DNA from: Xestospongia bergquistia
Taxonomy: Eukaryota; Porifera; Demospongiae; Haplosclerida; Petrosiidae
Assembly: GCA_963965975.1 (NCBI GenBank)
Contig: OZ014413.1
Coordinates: forward strand, 9,140,101-9,204,100
DNA length: 64,000 nucleotides
Direction: 5' to 3'
The notes below the pieces were generated by a model that did no database searches, was not told the DNA's origin, and was given only the letters and a program-made list of their open reading frames with translations. Made by a program: the position numbers and the translations under genes. This document shows positions 60,001-64,000 of the stretch, piece after piece (the stretch's first letter is position 1; every line of letters begins with the position of its first letter).

Positions 60001-60864
60001 TGTATTGTTAATAGCAACACTGGCAAAATATGTTTTTTGTGTATAGAGTACAGTCAGACCAGCAGCATTAACAATATTCAAGTATTTATTAGAGAACTCA
60101 GTGATATATGAATATGCTTTGTGCAAATCAATGTTATTTTTAAAATGTGCATTAGTGACAGTAACATATGTAGAATACATTAGTTGATGATCAAAAAAAT
60201 GTAGAAGAGCACCACAACCAATTGACCTCCTTGAGTGTTTGGTATAATGATATAGGTCAGTACTAAGAGTTGAATTAGACATATTAACTTTACTGATACT
60301 AGAATCATGTACATTTATACCAATCATAGCAAACCCATATGAGTAGTAAATGTTAACTTGAGATATATTAATCTGACAATGAACAAAGACTAAGGCAGCA
60401 GCATGAGATGAAGTATAATGCAGAGATGAACTGTTGAGGTAGACGGTGATCACAGTATTTTGAATATTAATAAGATGAGTCCCACAATTCTTGAATACCA
60501 AGTGTCGTAGGATTACTGTAGTGTTGAAGAAAACTAGACCTCTTGTAGGTTGTTGAAAGGCATCCAGTTTATCATTATTATTACATCTTATAATAGCAGA
60601 CTCTGTATAAGAATCACTGCGTATTTCAATTCTACCAGTATCATAAGAAATTTGACAGAAGTTACCAGATGGAATGATGAAGATGACAGAACTGTTTAAT
60701 AAGAACACAAGGTATTGAGAGGACCATGTTGTATTACATAGGTACTGCTCTAAATCTGAAGATGAGTTAACATGATATGTATTATTACTGTCTCTACTGC
60801 AAAAGCAACTGAAGAGTAGTAGACAAAGAAATGACAACATCAAAGTAGTGGTCTGTAGAGCCAT
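57082..60864 (-). CDS. Type II beta-helix, multi-transmembrane receptor-like protein (1,260 aa), near-identical duplicate
   Basis: Intact gene with the architecture of the 34616-38398 copy: signal peptide, beta-helix, linker, Cys-rich segment, about nine transmembrane segments and tail HYDSCEYREPLLSLSN. By eye the two proteins differ at only about five residues: KHSRRS against KDKRRS, ITISLATK against ITINLATK, CGMLKEG against CGRLKEG, and IYVMTTP against IYVTTTP. The CGM variant matches the more distant 23606 gene, and KHSRRS resembles its KHTRRS. It shares the beta-helix deletion that gives STIVHNSDNANG. The surrounding DNA is duplicated with it out to the window edge. It is functional as far as sequence can show, and its redundancy suggests very recent duplication. 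Confidence 0.9.
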   Translation of the reverse strand: MALQTTTLMLSFLCLLLFSCFCSRDSNNTYHVNSSSDLEQYLCNTTWSSQYLVFLLNSSVIFIIPSGNFCQISYDTGRIEIRSDSYTESAIIRCNNNDKLDAFQQPTRGLVFFNTTVILRHLVFKNCGTHLINIQNTVITVYLNSSSLHYTSSHAAALVFVHCQINISQVNIYYSYGFAMIGINVHDSSISKVNMSNSTLSTDLYHYTKHSRRSIGCGALLHFFDHQLMYSTYVTVTNAHFKNNIDLHKAYSYITEFSNKYLNIVNAAGLTVLYTQKTYFASVAINNTEFTSNVGSYSSPGGLLVLHYKNSLNTSTIVHNSDNANGPNSFLHGAGLALYWIKVTNLSMSQPQVLSIQNTNFFNHTGHGHNCLPTGVIYVGVAEVDKTVNIDIHFKNCRFQNNLVQQTGTCLFVSVHDNVKKFANIVIVLEDIHARNNSQKLTFQPVSTAGIFSFSNIANVFISGMSIFTNNYGSVIDALNSNVHLSKYANVTFSNNVGSRGAAIRLLGNGYLYFIGEAVVNFTNNQAQEFGGAIYASSGIKNSLLLKEQCIIQLINITKQKSISFVGNTAIRAGSSIYAYPLFSCRVKPKVSDNIALLDFYRNHFNFIESKEVYKVHDISTSASKLTFCYPNSMFRNSTKFNAYSGQTINIFMASIDAVNRKVYSTITISLATKNILHHKNKDQVIYEGDKCTPFSFIIYNKISNTTEEKFVFSLPSFPAALVVNVTVQHCPLGFVWQNETHQCGCSSTFYNKDFYSVYGYKAECDINYLSMVRPHLSANSWAGYMNMSAHFGVSIQCPLSFCNGNGSFFCSSSTNNVKISNSKTCGTKTCKSLCLHHREGPLCGSCGMLKEGQKLSVVFGSTECKECSNWWLWTLVLYAIAGPLLIYLLYALRLTLTTGTLNGIIFYAQMANCGIADLLALDVHEVPYSKFCLVFISMVNLNLGFPLCFYNGMTELWKAGLSLLFPLYLLTIVVVLIILSQYSLKLSNRIAHSSVQVLVTVIHLSFSKLLLAIFNVFTSARIYYDSNTSYKVWYWDGSVEYGVGSHLILMIITLLVVIPLLLPYVLLLIFARPIRHTRVNKYVRPLFEAIHAPYKEGKEFWFVAQVLFVVVMYIIYVSLRARNALKIYVMTTPFLVLLLLLQTYFKPFKNKVIYFLDCWPLLNLIFLYTTTWFLFIEFKYKTIAMFVSITVLFVFLIFLAVLLYHILLVTGKMSSITAMFHLIQRKYKQKLFSRRPLPLASGSHYDSCEYREPLLSLSN

Positions 60865-60909
60865 TATTTCAGAAAGGTCACAGGATAACTAGATTAACCA
60901 GATAATTTT

Positions 60910-60978
60910 GCTTATATACCATCCAGTATCTATATTGATAATAGTAGGTTGCCTTGTCTTAAAAACAACATTGAAAGT
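60910..60978 (-). promoter_or_regulatory. Promoter module: TATA box and upstream element
   Basis: GTATATAAGC at 60910-60919 and ACTTTCAATGT at 60968-60978 lie 46 and 104 bp upstream of the ATG at 60864. Confidence 0.65.
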
Positions 60979-61816
60979 ATATATAAATTATGTCAACTAC
61001 TTAGGATAATCATACTTTTAATTTTATTGGATTTCACTTTTCAACAACAACACAGGTGTGTGGTAGCACATTTTTGAAGTGTCTTGACAACTGATTGTTT
61101 GGGCTTAAGATCTACGCTCAAGTATGTCAGAGATGGTTATGTATTTATTCATTCCATCAATGAAAGTATACAACATTGCATTTACTTTGTGAAAGAATGA
61201 CTAATTTGAGTGTTGTTCTATTAAAAAAATGCACTCATCATAAACAAATTGTGCTACATGTATTGTATGATATGCCATTGAAGATACACATACTTAAATC
61301 AGTGGCTTCTGACAACATTTAACTTTCATTAAGTTAATCTTAAATGGTATAAAGTAGGTTTGTAAAGTAAGAATGATATTATGAGTGATGTTGATAACGT
61401 GTATATTCTTTAAACTATTCTCTTATAAGTATAAATGATGTACATATTTATTAACAACAACAATGTCACATGACTGGCATACAATAATCACATGACTGCA
61501 ATAAAAGTTAATAAAGGTTATTTAACCAAGAAAATAAAGGTCAACAGAAATTAAAGATATGAAAATATAATATTGTTACATTTATCATAATCTGTCATAG
61601 GTAAACATGTAAAATATCATTGAATAACTATAATATGGTTGGAAATGGAGAGATTTATCACTAGAATGGAGTCAACAAATTTAAACCATATTATTATATA
61701 TACTCATACAACTTTATTCAGGTCACCAACAAATGCTGTATAAGTAATTTCTTAATCTATGCATTACCTCTATTATGTAGCAAGTGAATAAAGATCTATT
61801 TATATCTTGCAGTGGT

Positions 61817-62224
61817 AGTCTGGCATTGTCACCCCTTTGCTTAGAGAGGAAGGGTGTGGGGTCAAGTGCCTATAGGACTCGTACAGCAGGAATGCAAATG
61901 TGGATAGAACAAACTTAGACCTGAGCACATGTTATGAGAATGCCAAATGCAAAATGGCTGTTGCAATTGCACTGGTTGTGGTGACAATCTTTTGAATAGA
62001 GCATAGACTATCTTTCAAATTCACTAACTAGCACTGCCTTGTGTCACATCTGCTTCAAGGTGTTGCTAGCCATCATCAAGAATTGAAATAAAAAGTGAAA
62101 AGGAGGAGCTTAAAGTGCACAAGGCGTTTCTGTGGGCTGCAAGATTTTTGCTGGCTGTACAAGTCCTATATGCACATGTCTCCAGACCCTATCTCTCTTA
62201 ATGAAGAGTCAGAAAAGCCAGACT
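61817..62224. mobile_element. MITE-like inverted-repeat element, copy 5
   Basis: Equivalent of 39351-39758. Arms begin AGTCTGGC and end GCCAGACT. Confidence 0.55.
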
Positions 62225-62580
62225 ATTATTGGTAAATTTGGGAAATATATTAAAATGTTTTGTCACACTAACAATGAGAGTTTTGAAAATCAAAAGATTT
62301 TTTGCTCACCAATATGTAATTAGTATGTTAAATGTCATTATGAAAACGAAACTTGTTACACTCAAAATATATAATATTATCTAAAAAAACAAACAAAATA
62401 TACTTTTAATGTAACTCCCTTGATATCAACAGAACTGTAAATAATGAAATAAATAGGTACATGATCTAACAGCTAATAACAGAATTCTAACATTTGTGAA
62501 AATCACTGCTTTGCATCTTGTTGCCTTAAGAAAGCGAATTAAGTAATTTGACATGAACAATAGAAAGAATCACTGACATA

Positions 62581-64000
62581 TCACAATAAAGCACAACTTT
62601 GAGAACATTGCTGCCCAACAACAACTGGCCTTTCCATTTTACAGTATATAGCATTGAAGAATGCTTGTATTAAAAGAACTTTACCTTTAACCAAGAGAAC
62701 GTAGTAGAAGAGAACCAACAAAAAAAACAAAAAGGTAATACTGATTAAGACAGTGGTTATTATTTCAACTGTTGCATCTTGACGAATTAATAAGAAAAAA
62801 ACACTGCTACAGTTGAGTAGACATTTCTATTTACAAAATCAACAGATGCCGTGTAGATCTTGATCTTCTGACCTGAATAGGTGTTAAATGAATTGATGGA
62901 ATTTCTGTGTGTACCAATAGGATAACAAAAAGTTAAATTTGAAAATGAAGCTGATAGATATTTTGTGCAATTTATTCACTACTCTGTTTCCAATGAAATT
63001 AAAGTGATTATTGTAAAAATTAAGCAATGTTTTATTTATAGACTTGCTTGATCTGGTATAAAAAAGCAGATAAGCAAGATATTGAATTACCAGCAGCTAC
63101 CTGCAGCAAATAGCTACATTTTCTCTAAAAGATTACTCTTTTGCTTTGTAATATTAATTAATTGTATGATACATTGTTCTTTTAGTAATAAGCTATTTTT
63201 AAGATAAGAACTTGCATATATTGCTTGACCAAATTCCTGAGCTTGGTTATTAGTAAAGTTAACTACAGCTTCTCCAATAAAATAAAGATATCCATTACCT
63301 AGTAGTCTAATAGCAGCACCTCTGGATCCAACATTGTTGTTAAAAGTCACATTGGCATATTTAGAGAAATGAACATTGGAGTTGAGAGCATCTATCACAG
63401 ATACATAGCTATTAGTGAAGATTGACATTCCAGTAATAGACATGTTTAATACATTACTAAAATAGAAGATTCCTGCTGTTGAGTCCTGCTGGAATGTTAA
63501 ATTTTGAGACCTGTATTTGTTCTTTGAGTATAAAGCACTGTCAATCAAGCAGTGTTGACAATAGCATTATAAGTACTATATGATGAATTCTGTTGATGAT
63601 AATACAGACCAATTATACAAGAATAACCAGTCCTAACAAAATCAATATTATACTTCAAACAAATCAAGAAAATGATTCCACTACCAATAATTTTGCTGAT
63701 TTTTGAAAACACTTCATAGCCCAGGGAGGAATTAGATGCATTAGCTCTGCTAATACTTGAGTCATATAGATTTATACCAATCACAGCAAACTCATATGAG
63801 TAGATGTTAACTTTCACCTATATTGACCTGACAATAAACAAAGACTAAGCAGCAGAATGAGATGAAGTGTAATATAGAGATGACCTATTGAGGTAATCAG
63901 TGATTGTAGTATCTAGGATGGTAGTAAAAAGTGTTCCACAATTATAAAACACCAATCAATCAAGAGTTACTGAAGTGTTGAAGAGGACCAGACCTCTTCT
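62581..64000 (-). pseudogene. Degenerate receptor relic: beta-helix fused to last TM segment, copy 4 (cut by window edge)
   Basis: A near copy of 40115-41534, with the same deletions, frameshifts and last-transmembrane fusion and a TGA at 62581-62583. Coding scraps lie at 63114-63548 and 63545-63817. The 5' part lies beyond the window. Only scattered base differences separate it from copy 2 (for example FTNSYVS against FTNNYVS), so the duplication is recent. Confidence 0.75.

Larger units (their letters stand above)
60865..62580. repeat. Spacer 'beta', copy 5
   Basis: Nearly identical to 38399-40114 at an offset of 22,466 bp. It contains the inverted-repeat element at 61817-62224. No gene. 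Confidence 0.75.

Noticed and set aside
1-64000. Bacterial Pmp genes (symbiont or contaminant)
   Set aside because: The beta-helix turns resemble Pmp repeats, but the proteins have a multi-pass C-terminus instead of an autotransporter barrel, many N-glycosylation sequons, TATA boxes and AATAAA signals, and no operon structure.
1-64000. CRISPR arrays, rRNA, tRNA or viral genes
   Set aside because: No regular short repeat-spacer pattern, conserved rRNA or tRNA boxes, polymerase, capsid or integrase motif was recognised on either strand.

Overview
The window is eukaryotic nuclear DNA. It is strongly AT-rich, uses the standard stop codons (TAA and TGA both end intact genes), has no bacterial operons or ribosome-binding sites, and holds long single-exon genes with signal peptides, many N-glycosylation sequons, TATA boxes and AATAAA signals. 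The best guess for the source is an early-branching animal with a compact AT-rich genome, most likely a sponge. That is an inference from composition and gene architecture, not a database result.

Everything recognisable as a gene belongs to one family. The ancestral product is about 1,260-1,280 residues: a signal peptide; a roughly 600-residue extracellular parallel beta-helix with repeated N-N and G-G-A-I-type turns, like Chlamydia Pmp repeats; a beta-sandwich-like linker; a Cys-rich juxtamembrane segment (REG-x-LCG-x-C ... FGSTEC-x-x-C); about nine or more transmembrane segments; and a short cytoplasmic tail ending in a conserved Y-x-S-C-x-x-(Y/F)-R-E-P-(L/V/M)-L motif. Three subfamilies can be told apart. 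Type I (about 100-17500) has LCLYQREGTLCGRCSEG and ends GHSD. Type II (most of 18697 onward) has LCLHHREGPLCGSC and ends LLSxSN. Type III is the C-terminal half of the loci at 30887 and 42259 and ends MLGLH.

Layout. About 100-1021 holds a plus-strand type I relic, the only inverted copy. All other copies are on the minus strand. Type I section: a recombinant pseudogene at 1386-4747, a pseudogene with a long intact 3' part at 5712-9556, an intact gene at 10235-14077, a small type II relic at about 14300-14930, and a deleted pseudogene at 15684-17500. Type II/III section: intact or nearly intact genes at 18697-22500, 23606-27385 (tail frameshifted), 34616-38398, 50477-54262 and 57082-60864; a near-complete mosaic pseudogene at 42259-46055; a truncated pseudogene at 30887-33125; and four copies of one already degenerate relic (about 29106-30574, 40115-41855, 47765-49776, 62581-64000). 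Three kinds of spacer recur between them: 'alpha', 'beta' and 'gamma'. Each full beta spacer carries a roughly 410-bp inverted-repeat (MITE-like) element.

The array looks like a birth-and-death receptor cluster. It shows tandem segmental duplications (one with an exact 22,466-bp offset), mosaic genes, a pool of pseudogenes, and one shared promoter module (ACTTTCAATGT about 104 bp and TATATAAG about 50 bp upstream of the ATG). Function is unknown. A polymorphic cell-surface recognition or sensing role is a reasonable hypothesis, and nothing in the sequence proves it.
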